A DNA stretch of 29,010 nucleotides from a virus. Shown here in pieces: positions 21,028 through 28,417 of the stretch. A program made the position numbers and the translations under genes. The stretch is from positions 1-29,010 of the IMG/VR virus record IMGVR_UViG_3300036845_000044. One strand, given 5' to 3'. The notes under the pieces are model-generated. The model saw only the letters and a program-made list of their open reading frames with translations. It was not told the DNA's origin and ran no database searches. Positions within the stretch are counted from its first letter, which is position 1. Each line of letters opens with the position of its first letter.

Positions 21028-21366
21028 ATGTCACACACCTACGAATACCAGGAATTCCCCAAGTGGACTCGCAACGGCGATAAGGAGCGACTCGTCCACT
21101 CTCGCGAAGAGCTTGAGGCGCTTGGGGATGGATGGTCCGACCATAAATATGTCGCCCCCAAGACGATCATTGAGGGTGAAAATTTCCAAAAGTATCCAAT
21201 GTGGGTCGGCTCGGTGCTCGTGAATAGCGCTGAAGAAGAGGCCGCATTGGGGGAGCCAGACACCGACGAGCGCACCGCACTGTTCCAGATCGCTGCCGAA
21301 AAGGGCGTGAAGATCGACAAGCGCTGGTCGACTGAGAAGATCCGCGCTGCGCTGGAGGCCGCGTGA
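21028..21366 (+). CDS. Head-tail region protein with C-terminal HeH/LEM-like domain (112 aa)
   Basis: I chose ATG 21028 because GAGGA lies just upstream. Residues 1-70 (TYEYQEFPKWTRNGDKERLV; YPMWVGSVLVNSAEEEAALG) are of an unrecognised type. Residues about 75-112 (ERTALFQIAAEKGVKIDKRW then STEKIRAALEAA) form a HeH/LEM-like helical hairpin often found in small phage structural proteins. The stop overlaps the gp4-like GTG. Role probably in head completion, inferred from position. Confidence 0.62.
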   Translation: MSHTYEYQEFPKWTRNGDKERLVHSREELEALGDGWSDHKYVAPKTIIEGENFQKYPMWVGSVLVNSAEEEAALGEPDTDERTALFQIAAEKGVKIDKRWSTEKIRAALEAA

Positions 21367-22079
21367 CAACCGCCGTCGACCTGATCACGCTCGCGCTGAA
21401 GGACATCGGCGCGCTCGGCGTGGGTCAGGCGATCTCGGCAGAGGACACCGCCGATGCGCTTGCCACGCTGAACATGCTGATGGATCAGCTTTCGGTTGAG
21501 CGGTTGAGCGTCTTTCACCTGGTCGATACCGCGCATCAGGCGAATGGATCGGTGTCGTACACGGTCGGCCCCGGTGGCGATTTCAATATCCCGCGGCCGG
21601 TCAAGATCAACGCCGCGTACGCACGCCTGCAAAGCAGCGGAGCAGGGAGTGCGGTCGATTACCGGATCACCATGATTGACGCGCGCGAGGACTATGCGCG
21701 GATCAGCCTCAAGACGCTCGTTTCGTTCCCGGAATACGCATTCCTCGATACCGCGTATCCGCTCGCGAACCTGATTCTTTACCCGGTGCCGAACAGCAGC
21801 TACGAGCTGCATATCGTCACGATGGACGTGCTGCAGCAGTTCGCCACAGCCGCGACCGTCGTCAACCTGCCGGGGCCGTACAAGGCGCTGCTTCGCTACA
21901 GCCTCGCTATCTATCTGGCGCCGTCGTATCAGCTTGAGCCGACACCGTCGCTGGTGAAGCTCGCGATGAATGCGAAGCGCGTCGTCAAAAGAATGAATGT
22001 CCAGATTCCTTCGCTGACCATGCCGCGCGGACTGATGTCGAAGTCGCGCTATAACATCTACAGCGACACGGAATACTGA
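21363..22079 (+). CDS. P22 gp4-like packaged DNA stabilisation / head-tail adaptor (238 aa)
   Basis: GTG 21363 overlaps the previous stop with GGAGG upstream. The N-terminus VDLITLALKDIGALGVGQAI then ALATLNMLMDQLSVERL is the helical signature of P22 gp4-type adaptors, which bind below the portal and close the channel after packaging. Beta-rich middle (SVSYTVGPGGDFNIPRPVKI) and helical C-terminus with ending SDTEY follow. The stop overlaps the first ATG of the duplicated gp10 start (22079). A diverged copy of its last five codons appears at 22142-22159. Confidence 0.82.
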   Translation: MTTAVDLITLALKDIGALGVGQAISAEDTADALATLNMLMDQLSVERLSVFHLVDTAHQANGSVSYTVGPGGDFNIPRPVKINAAYARLQSSGAGSAVDYRITMIDAREDYARISLKTLVSFPEYAFLDTAYPLANLILYPVPNSSYELHIVTMDVLQQFATAATVVNLPGPYKALLRYSLAIYLAPSYQLEPTPSLVKLAMNAKRVVKRMNVQIPSLTMPRGLMSKSRYNIYSDTEY

Positions 22080-22159
22080 TGCGCATCCCTCTCACCAGCG
22101 GTGCGTATCAGGCGCAGAGCGTCATTGCGAACGCGCAGCGCAGCGATATGGAATATTAG
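22079..22159 (+). pseudogene. Truncated native 5' end of gp10 joined to a copy of the gp4 C-terminus
   Basis: Bases 22079-22144 are 22 G/C-ending codons encoding MRIPLTSGAYQAQSVIAN then AQRS, the natural gp10 start overlapping the gp4 stop. The frame then reads GAT ATG GAA TAT TAG, giving S-D-M-E-Y-stop with the preceding AGC, which mirrors the gp4 ending S-D-T-E-Y-stop with changed third bases. So a 26-codon remnant remains upstream of HNH D while a complete diverged gp10 start lies at 22838. The remnant is probably still translated from the gp4 context. Confidence 0.88.
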
Positions 22160-22219
22160 GATAGCTAATGTATAGCGGTTTCCTGATGTATACTTATCCA
22201 ATTAACTTTGGAGGTGTAC

Positions 22220-22837
22220 ATGGTCGCTTCAATTGATATTTCTGGCAAAAAGTTTGCCCGCTGGACAGTTCTTTCATTTCATGGGTCTGTCAACAAAAAA
22301 CGGATGTGGAACTGCATCTGTGAGTGCGGCACGGAAATGAAGGTGAATGGGACATCCCTAAGAATGGGGGTCTCAAAATCATGTGGATGTCTCAGCGCAG
22401 ATAACGTAAGGACGCGCTTGACGAAGCACGGAATGACCAAGCATCCGCTATTTGGCGTATGGAAGGGAATGCTGTCGCGTTGCAACAATCCCCATGCCAA
22501 GTCATTCCCTGACTATGGCGGCAGGGGCATAAAAGTCTGTGACAGGTGGTTAGATTTCAAGGCATTTCACGACGACATGATCGATGCGTACGGACCCGGC
22601 ATGACGATCGAGAGAAAAGATAACGAAGAGGGTTATTCGCCAGGAAATTGCACGTGGATACCAAAAGCCGAGCAAAACAGGAATCGACGGTCGGTAATTT
22701 TCATCGATACGCCAGTAGGTCGACTCTCAATATCCGATGCTGCAAGAGTTGCCGGTGTGAGTTGGTTTGCCATCAGCAATAGGGTTAAGAAGGGTTGGTC
22801 CATTGAAACTATTCTTTCACCTGCGAGAGGGAAGTAG
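22220..22837 (+). CDS. HNH endonuclease D, free-standing homing type (205 aa)
   Basis: ATG 22220 follows a strong GGAGGTG. An N-terminal domain with C..C and CGC cysteines (MWNCICECGTEMKVNGTSLR; KSCGC, residues about 30-60) precedes the nuclease core (FGVWKGMLSRCNNP; YGGRGIKVCDRWLDFKAF; GMTIERKDNEEGYSPGNCTW). A C-terminal helix-turn-helix (LSISDAARVAGVSWFAISNR then GWSIETIL) matches HNH A. The stop codon abuts the gp10 ATG and the gp10 ribosome site (GAGAGGGAAG) lies in the HNH 3' end. Codon use is clearly more A/T-ending than the flanking tail genes. Confidence 0.9.
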   Translation: MVASIDISGKKFARWTVLSFHGSVNKKRMWNCICECGTEMKVNGTSLRMGVSKSCGCLSADNVRTRLTKHGMTKHPLFGVWKGMLSRCNNPHAKSFPDYGGRGIKVCDRWLDFKAFHDDMIDAYGPGMTIERKDNEEGYSPGNCTWIPKAEQNRNRRSVIFIDTPVGRLSISDAARVAGVSWFAISNRVKKGWSIETILSPARGK

Positions 22838-24262
22838 ATGCGAATTCCTTTGACCAGTGGGGCATACCAGGCACAAAGCGTAATAAGTGAAGCCCAAAGG
22901 TCGGTCAACCTGTACGGTGAAGCGAACCCGCAGGACGCGCCGTGTCCGTTCACGTATTACCCGACGCCGGGCCTGACGCTTGTCTCGACGCCGCCGGTCG
23001 CAGGGGAAAGCCGCGGCATCTACACGGCGAGCAATGGCAAACGGTACGAGGTCGTGGGCGATGGCATCTACTCGGTAGCGGATGACGAGACGTACACGCA
23101 ACTCGGCTCGCTGACGACTAACTCCGGCCCGGTGTCGATGGTCGATAACAGCCTCGACATGTTCATCGTGGATGGCAGCGTATCTGGATTCACGGTCAAC
23201 CTCACCACGAACGTGCTGTCGGCGGTCACGGACCCTTCGTTTCTCGGTGCCGACAAGGTTGATTTCGTCGATACGTTCTTCGTCTTCAACCGTCCCGATA
23301 CGCAGCAGTTTTACATCGGTCTATCGAACAGTACCGGCTTCGATCCGCTCGATATCGCGGCCAAGTCGACCTATTCGGACAAGCTAGTGACGCTGGCGGT
23401 GATGCACCGCGAGATATGGCTGTTCGGCGCGCTGACGACCGAGGTCTGGTACAACACCGGCGCCTCGGATTTCACGTTCGGCCGCATGCCGGGCGTGTTC
23501 ATCGAGCACGGCTGCGCGGCGAAACACTCAGTCGCGAAGATCGATCTTGCGCTCTTCTGGCTCGGGAGTGACCTTCAGGGGCAGGGCGTCGTGTACGCCG
23601 GCCGTAATTACCTGTCCGAGCGCATCTCGACGCATGCGATCGAGCAGGAAATCGCTACCTACGCGCGGATTGATGACGCGATCGGCTTCTCCTACCTGCA
23701 GAACGGCCACGCGTTCTACTTTCTGACGTTTCCGACCGCGAACGTGACGTGGTGCTTCGATGTCGTCACGTCGCAGTGGCACCAGCGCGCGTTTCTCGAA
23801 GCGGATGGGACGCTGAGCCGGCACCGCGCGAACTGCTATTCGTTCAATCAGGGGCGTTGCCTGGTCGGTGACTGGGAAACCGGGCTCGTCTACCATTTCG
23901 ACCTGAACGCTTTCACCGACAACGGCGTGACGATCGAATATATCCGCGGTTTTCCGCACATTTCGGGCGCCGACGGTAACCGCGTGCTGTTCCGCCAGTT
24001 CATCGCGGATATGGAGGTTGGAAACGGCCTTCCTGACGACTCAGACAGTCCTGAAATCCGGCTGCGCTGGAGCGATGACCGCGGGCGTAGCTGGGGTAAC
24101 TGGGTCGTGGCGTCGCTTGGCAAGGTCGGCGAGTACCTGACATCGATCCAGTATCAGCGGCTCGGCTACGCGCGCGATCGCGTGTTCGAACTGTCGTGGT
24201 CGGCACCGGTCAAGACCGCGCTGAACGGCGCATTCGTTGACGTTTCGCGGGCCCGCACATGA
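22838..24262 (+). CDS. P22 gp10-like tail hub / packaged DNA stabilisation protein (474 aa)
   Basis: The protein has the P22 gp10 type: start MRIPLTSGAYQAQSVISEAQ, then SVNLYGEANP, a beta-propeller-like body with IYSVADDETYTQLGSL, WLFGALTTEVWYNTG, KIDLALFWLGSDLQGQGVVY, and a C-terminal IRLRWSDDRGRSWG and RVFELSWSAPVKT. It plugs the tail below gp4. The first 22 codons (22838-22903) are mostly A/T-ending and differ from the native copy at 22079; from codon 23 (GTC AAC CTG) the codon style is again native. So the 5' end was supplied with HNH D. Confidence 0.88.
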   Translation: MRIPLTSGAYQAQSVISEAQRSVNLYGEANPQDAPCPFTYYPTPGLTLVSTPPVAGESRGIYTASNGKRYEVVGDGIYSVADDETYTQLGSLTTNSGPVSMVDNSLDMFIVDGSVSGFTVNLTTNVLSAVTDPSFLGADKVDFVDTFFVFNRPDTQQFYIGLSNSTGFDPLDIAAKSTYSDKLVTLAVMHREIWLFGALTTEVWYNTGASDFTFGRMPGVFIEHGCAAKHSVAKIDLALFWLGSDLQGQGVVYAGRNYLSERISTHAIEQEIATYARIDDAIGFSYLQNGHAFYFLTFPTANVTWCFDVVTSQWHQRAFLEADGTLSRHRANCYSFNQGRCLVGDWETGLVYHFDLNAFTDNGVTIEYIRGFPHISGADGNRVLFRQFIADMEVGNGLPDDSDSPEIRLRWSDDRGRSWGNWVVASLGKVGEYLTSIQYQRLGYARDRVFELSWSAPVKTALNGAFVDVSRART

Positions 24263-24735
24263 GCGATGTGAACGCGACCAACGCGAACATGCCGAATCCC
24301 GGCGTGCCGTTTCTGGACGGCTCCGGGCGCATCAGTCGGGTGTGGTGGGCGTTCCTGCTGTCGCTGTTCCAGCGATCGGGAGGCGTTGGGCCGGCGCCGG
24401 TACCCGGAATCACGCTTGACGACGTGTTCGCGATCGAGCAGACGTACGGCATGCCGCCGCCGCCCGCCGACCGGCTTCTGGAAATGATCTTCGCGCCGGC
24501 CGTAGCTGTTTTGCCGGTCGCCAACCAGACCTTCGTGAACGGTACCGACTTCACGCCAGGCACGACCACGGCGTTGACGCTTGGCAACTCTTTCGCGTCC
24601 GCATCCCAGCTATGGGTGTTCTTCGATGGCACGTTCCAGGGCGATGACCAGTATTCGCTAAGCGGCACGACGCTGACATTCACGGACGTGATTCCGGTAG
24701 GCGTGAGCAAGGTCTACGTCAAAGGATTGAGATAA
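24259..24735 (+). CDS. Tail-region protein (158 aa)
   Basis: The ATG overlaps the gp10 stop. The first 50 residues (VPFLDGSGRISRVWWAFLLS then LFQRSG) have a short hydrophobic stretch and the RxWWAFL pattern seen in small podovirus tail proteins. The C-terminal half is beta-rich (FFDGTFQGDDQYSLSGTTLT, FTDVIPVGVSKVYVKG), like a domain attached to a tail fibre or needle. Function unproven. Confidence 0.58.
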   Translation: MSDVNATNANMPNPGVPFLDGSGRISRVWWAFLLSLFQRSGGVGPAPVPGITLDDVFAIEQTYGMPPPPADRLLEMIFAPAVAVLPVANQTFVNGTDFTPGTTTALTLGNSFASASQLWVFFDGTFQGDDQYSLSGTTLTFTDVIPVGVSKVYVKGLR

Positions 24736-24737
24736 GC

Positions 24738-25079
24738 ATGCAACGTATCCCGGTTGTTATCCAGTCAGCGCAACTGACCACATCGGCGGCCACCTATTAC
24801 ACGGCGCCGTCCGGCGTGACCGCGACCATCAACAATCTTTCTTTCACGAACACATCTGCGAGCCCCGTGGCGGTCACGCTGTACCGCGTGCCGAGTGGTG
24901 GTTCGCCTTCAGCCGCGAACTCGATCATGTCGGCATTCTCACTGGCCGCCGGGCAGACGTACGTTCCGCCTCAGGCGATCGGCCTGCAACTGTCGCAGGG
25001 CATGACGCTTCAGGCGCTCGCAGGAACCGGAGCCGTGGTGACGATCGCCGGCGGCGCTTATGAAACCTCGGGAAGCTAA
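24738..25079 (+). CDS. Small beta-rich tail-region protein (113 aa)
   Basis: It starts two bases after the previous stop, with TTGAGAT upstream. The whole protein is Ser/Thr/Val/Ala-rich and beta-like (ATYYTAPSGVTATINNLSFT; PVAVTLYRVPSGG; GQTYVPPQAIGLQLSQGMTL), a jelly-roll-like pattern of structural virion proteins. Its stop abuts the next ATG. Function not recognised. Confidence 0.58.
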   Translation: MQRIPVVIQSAQLTTSAATYYTAPSGVTATINNLSFTNTSASPVAVTLYRVPSGGSPSAANSIMSAFSLAAGQTYVPPQAIGLQLSQGMTLQALAGTGAVVTIAGGAYETSGS

Positions 25080-25661
25080 ATGAAGAATTTCCATTTCCTC
25101 GCCAATGGCGTCGACGTCAATCCGCTGATGCTGGCAATCCGCCGTCGGCCGGACCTGTGGAAAGAGGACACGTTCCTTCGCCACTACCCGCAGGGACCGT
25201 TTGGCGAGACGGAAACGATCATGCTCCGCTTTCCCGAGAAGGTCGAAGGGCTCACCGAGGAACAGATCGACGCGTACAAGGCCAATCAGCTTGCGGGATA
25301 CGACCAGTACGAAGCGATCGACTACCCCGCGTACAAGGTGCTGCACGAAGCTCGACCGCTTGTTATGAACCTGATGGCGCGCGTCGGCGGCGAACGGCTG
25401 GGCCGCGTGATGATCAACAAGATTGTCCCGGGCGGACAGATCTTCGCGCACGCCGACACGCCGGAGCAGACGCGCTACTACACGCGCTTTCATGTCGTTT
25501 TGCACGGCCTTCCCGGCGCGATCCTGAAATGCGGCGACGAGCAGATCAGCATGAACACTGGCGAATGCTTCTGGTTCGATAACAGCCAGATTCACGAGGT
25601 CATCAACAACAGCGCTGGCGAGCGCGTTTCGATGGTCGTCGATATCAGGACCTCGCGATGA
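25080..25661 (+). CDS. Aspartyl/asparaginyl beta-hydroxylase-like 2OG oxygenase (193 aa)
   Basis: The double-stranded beta-helix signature is visible: IFAHADTPEQTRYYTRFHVV (residues about 121-140) supplies an H-x-D pair, and GECFWFDNSQIHEVINNS then RVSMVVDIR (about 161-190) supplies the distal His and the Arg that binds 2-oxoglutarate. This is the Asp_Arg_Hydrox family, Fe(II)-dependent hydroxylases of Asp/Asn side chains. It begins on the base after the previous stop and overlaps the GNAT gene. Its target is unknown: a virion protein or a host protein are both possible. Confidence 0.78.
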   Translation: MKNFHFLANGVDVNPLMLAIRRRPDLWKEDTFLRHYPQGPFGETETIMLRFPEKVEGLTEEQIDAYKANQLAGYDQYEAIDYPAYKVLHEARPLVMNLMARVGGERLGRVMINKIVPGGQIFAHADTPEQTRYYTRFHVVLHGLPGAILKCGDEQISMNTGECFWFDNSQIHEVINNSAGERVSMVVDIRTSR

Positions 25662-26161
25662 TGGGCGTCGCGTGCGGGCCATACATCGACCAGCTTCTGC
25701 CGCAGGGCGTGATCACGTTCGCCATTGAGCCGTTCTCATCGGTATACGGTGAATTGCTGCCGCTGCTCGAGCAGCACTACGGCGAGATTTCGACGCACAA
25801 GGATCACGGCGTGCCGCTCGAACCGCTTGTGAATGTGTACCGCGCGCGCGAGGCCGATGGCTCGCTGGTGATGGTCATCGGCAGGGACATGGGCCAGATC
25901 GTCGCGTACTTCGTCTGCTTCGTGGCGCCGGGTCTGCACTACGCCTCATGCCTCACATGCTCACCGGACATTTTCTATGTCGCGCCGGAACGCCGCAAGG
26001 GTATGGCCGGTATCCGCATGTTCCGGTTTATCGAGAAGGAACTGAAGCGCCGCGGCGTGAAGCGTTGGGCGGTCGGCAGCAAGGTTGCGCACGACGCGTC
26101 GGCGCTGTTCCGGTTCCTCGGCTTCGAGCCGGTTGAAACGACTTACGAAAAATGGCTATAG
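25658..26161 (+). CDS. GNAT-type acetyltransferase-like protein (167 aa)
   Basis: Start ATG 25658 overlaps the previous stop (a second ATG is at 25661). The core IFYVAPERRKGMAGIRMFRF then IEKELKRRGVKRWAVGSKVA (residues about 102-145) contains the R-x-x-G-x-A/G acetyl-CoA loop in the form RRKGMAG, and the end SALFRFLGFEPVETTYEKW is a typical GNAT C-terminus. Such proteins occur in podovirus tail operons, sometimes annotated as tail-associated acetyltransferases. Substrate unknown. Confidence 0.72.
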   Translation: MMGVACGPYIDQLLPQGVITFAIEPFSSVYGELLPLLEQHYGEISTHKDHGVPLEPLVNVYRAREADGSLVMVIGRDMGQIVAYFVCFVAPGLHYASCLTCSPDIFYVAPERRKGMAGIRMFRFIEKELKRRGVKRWAVGSKVAHDASALFRFLGFEPVETTYEKWL

Positions 26162-26170
26162 GGGATTGAT

Positions 26171-26923
26171 ATGGTCGCAGCAGCAATCGGGATAGGCGCG
26201 GCAGCAACCGTGGCCGGGTCGGCCATATCGTCCAGCGCCTCAAAAAGCGCCGCCAATACGCAGGCGCAGGCCGCCGAGGACGCCGCGCATCTGCAGAACG
26301 ATCAGTTCAACCAGACGCAGGCGAATCTGTCGCCCTTCATCCAGCTCGGTTCCGGCAATATAAATTCGTTGCAAAGCGCGTTGAATAATCCGATTTTCAA
26401 CCAGCAGTTCAGCGCGCCGACCGAGGCTCAAGCGCAGCAGACGCCCGGCTATCAGTTCACGCTCAATCAGGGCTTGAAGTCGGTGCAGAACAGCGCAGCC
26501 GCACGCGGGCTGGGTTCGTCAGGCGCGGCCATGAAAGGCGCCTCGTCCTACGCAACCGGTCTTGCCGATTCGACCTACAACGACGTATTCAATCGCGCGC
26601 TGTCGACGTTCAACACCAATTACGGCAATGCATCGAGCAATGTGAACCGGCTGGCCGGCGTGGTGGGGAGCGGACAGAACGCGGCGGCAGGGCTCGGCGC
26701 GCTCGGCGCGCAGACCGCAGGCAATATCGGCAACACGATTCAAGGGGGCGCCAATGCGTCGGCGGCCGGCACGATCGGCAGTGCGAATGCCATCAGCAAT
26801 GGCCTGAACGGCATCGGCAGCAACGCGCTGACGGCTGGCTTGCTGGTCAACAACGCCAGCGGCGGCGGCGGGTCATCCGCTGCAATGACGCCCGGCAGCA
26901 ACGGCTTCGGCTTCTCGGTATAG
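26171..26923 (+). CDS. Ejection/DNA-transfer protein 1 (250 aa, gp7-like)
   Basis: The ATG follows GGGGATTG. The N-terminus is hydrophobic and small-residue rich (GIGAAATVAGSAISSSASKS), followed by AANTQAQAAEDAAHLQND and the widely shared phage segment QTPGYQFTLNQGLKSVQNSA then ARGLGSSGAAMKGA and STYNDVFNRALSTF. The C-terminus is Gly/Ala/Ser-rich. This type is known as an internal virion protein that forms the channel for DNA entry. It is the first of three ejection genes. Confidence 0.75.
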   Translation: MVAAAIGIGAAATVAGSAISSSASKSAANTQAQAAEDAAHLQNDQFNQTQANLSPFIQLGSGNINSLQSALNNPIFNQQFSAPTEAQAQQTPGYQFTLNQGLKSVQNSAAARGLGSSGAAMKGASSYATGLADSTYNDVFNRALSTFNTNYGNASSNVNRLAGVVGSGQNAAAGLGALGAQTAGNIGNTIQGGANASAAGTIGSANAISNGLNGIGSNALTAGLLVNNASGGGGSSAAMTPGSNGFGFSV

Positions 26924-26932
26924 GAAAAGAAA

Positions 26933-28417
26933 ATGCCCATCGATAGCTCGATCGCCCTGAACGCCAACGCACCGAAGCCGACGAATCCGCTTCAGACCGC
27001 GCTTAGCGTCGCACAGTACCGCCAGTTGAACGCCGCCGGCCTCGCTCAGCAACAGCAGCTCGACGCGAATAAAGCAACATCGTCGGCATACCAGCAAGCC
27101 ACCGACCCGACCACAGGTGCCGTCGACAACAACAAACTCGTCGGCATCCTCAGTCAGGACCCGGCCGCCGCGTACAACCTGCCGCAAGTCATTCAAGGCA
27201 TCAACACACAGAAGCAGCAGCAGCAGACGCTGCAAACCGGCCAGCTTGACCAGTCGATCAAGGCACAGACTGGTCTGCGCCAGGGACTCGGCAGTCTGCT
27301 GACGAAGCCCGACCTGTCGCCTCAGGATGTCCAGGGATTCGCCACGACGCAACTGCAAGCTGGTGCGATCACGCCTCAGGTCTACCAGGCCGAATTGCAA
27401 TCGATGCCGCAAGATCCGCAACAGCTTCGCCAATGGGTATCGCAGCACTACATGTCGGCGCTCAGCGGTGAGACTCAATTGCACGCCATGCTGCCGCAAT
27501 ACGCGCAGATCAACACTGGCCCGGCGACGGTCGCGGTCAACCAGAACCCGATGGCGGCCGGCGGCGGTGTCGGCACGGTCGGCTATACGGTGCAGAACGG
27601 CCTGTCGCCTTCCGATGCTGCGAGCCCGGTCACGGTCAATGCGAACGGTCAGCCGACCATGATCACGAAGGCGCAATTCGCTGGCGCGCAGGGTCAACCG
27701 CCGCTGCCGCAAGGGACGCCGGGTGCGGCTCCCGCCGCTCCGGCCACTCCCGGCCAGCTTCCCGGCGGCGGGTTCTCCGCTGCGCCCCCGCTCGGCGCCG
27801 ACAAGATCGCGGGCGACGCTGCAACGCGTTACGGCAACCTGCAGCAGGCCGCAAGTCAGGCAAAGCCGCTCATGCAGACCTATGACCTCGCGGCAGACAA
27901 CCTGAAAAGCACGATCGCTGGTAAAGGCTCATCCGCGGCGCTTAACGTCCCTGCGTTGCTGAACACGTTCGGGATTCAAGCTGGCTCGGATGAGGTCAAG
28001 AACAACCAGTTGCTCGTCAACTACCTGAACAGCGCGGCGGATCAGGCGGCATCGTCCTTGGGTCTGTCGGGCAGTGATTCTCGGCTCGCTGCAGCGAAAG
28101 CCGGGCAGCCCGACCCGCACAACATGAATGCGCCCGCACTGCTCGAATCGATCCAGCACGTGAAGGGACTTCAGCAGGCATTGCTCGACCGTCAGCAGGC
28201 AACGACCAACTTCCTGTCTGCGAACGGCAACAACACGAGCGCGCTGCCGCAGTTCGAAACGAAGTGGAACCAGTCGTTCAACCCTGACGTGTCCTATATC
28301 CGGTCCCTTGGAGATCCGGCAGAGCAGCAGGCCGCGATGCAGAAGCTGAAGGCATCCGGCAAGCTCGGGCAATGGACGAAGGACTATCAGGCGATGAAGG
28401 CGCTCGGGGCATTCTGA
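26933..28417 (+). CDS. Ejection/internal virion protein 2 (494 aa)
   Basis: The ATG follows GGAAAAGAAA. The protein is Gln/Ala-rich and helical throughout (QYRQLNAAGLAQQQQLDANK; QKQQQQTLQTGQLDQSIKAQ; DPQQLRQWVSQHYMSALSGE), with a Pro/Ala linker near residues 255-285 and a helical C-terminal third (AALLNTFG-like NVPALLNTFG; LLDRQQATTNF; QKLKASGKLGQWTKDYQAMK). Position and composition match P22 gp20-like ejection proteins. The stop overlaps the next ATG. Confidence 0.68.
   Translation: MPIDSSIALNANAPKPTNPLQTALSVAQYRQLNAAGLAQQQQLDANKATSSAYQQATDPTTGAVDNNKLVGILSQDPAAAYNLPQVIQGINTQKQQQQTLQTGQLDQSIKAQTGLRQGLGSLLTKPDLSPQDVQGFATTQLQAGAITPQVYQAELQSMPQDPQQLRQWVSQHYMSALSGETQLHAMLPQYAQINTGPATVAVNQNPMAAGGGVGTVGYTVQNGLSPSDAASPVTVNANGQPTMITKAQFAGAQGQPPLPQGTPGAAPAAPATPGQLPGGGFSAAPPLGADKIAGDAATRYGNLQQAASQAKPLMQTYDLAADNLKSTIAGKGSSAALNVPALLNTFGIQAGSDEVKNNQLLVNYLNSAADQAASSLGLSGSDSRLAAAKAGQPDPHNMNAPALLESIQHVKGLQQALLDRQQATTNFLSANGNNTSALPQFETKWNQSFNPDVSYIRSLGDPAEQQAAMQKLKASGKLGQWTKDYQAMKALGAF

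Noticed and set aside
22145-22837. Group I intron or intein carrying the HNH gene in gp10
   Set aside because: The target gene start is duplicated rather than split, HNH D has its own start and stop, and gp10 restarts with its own ATG. No intein splice residues or intron core are needed or seen.
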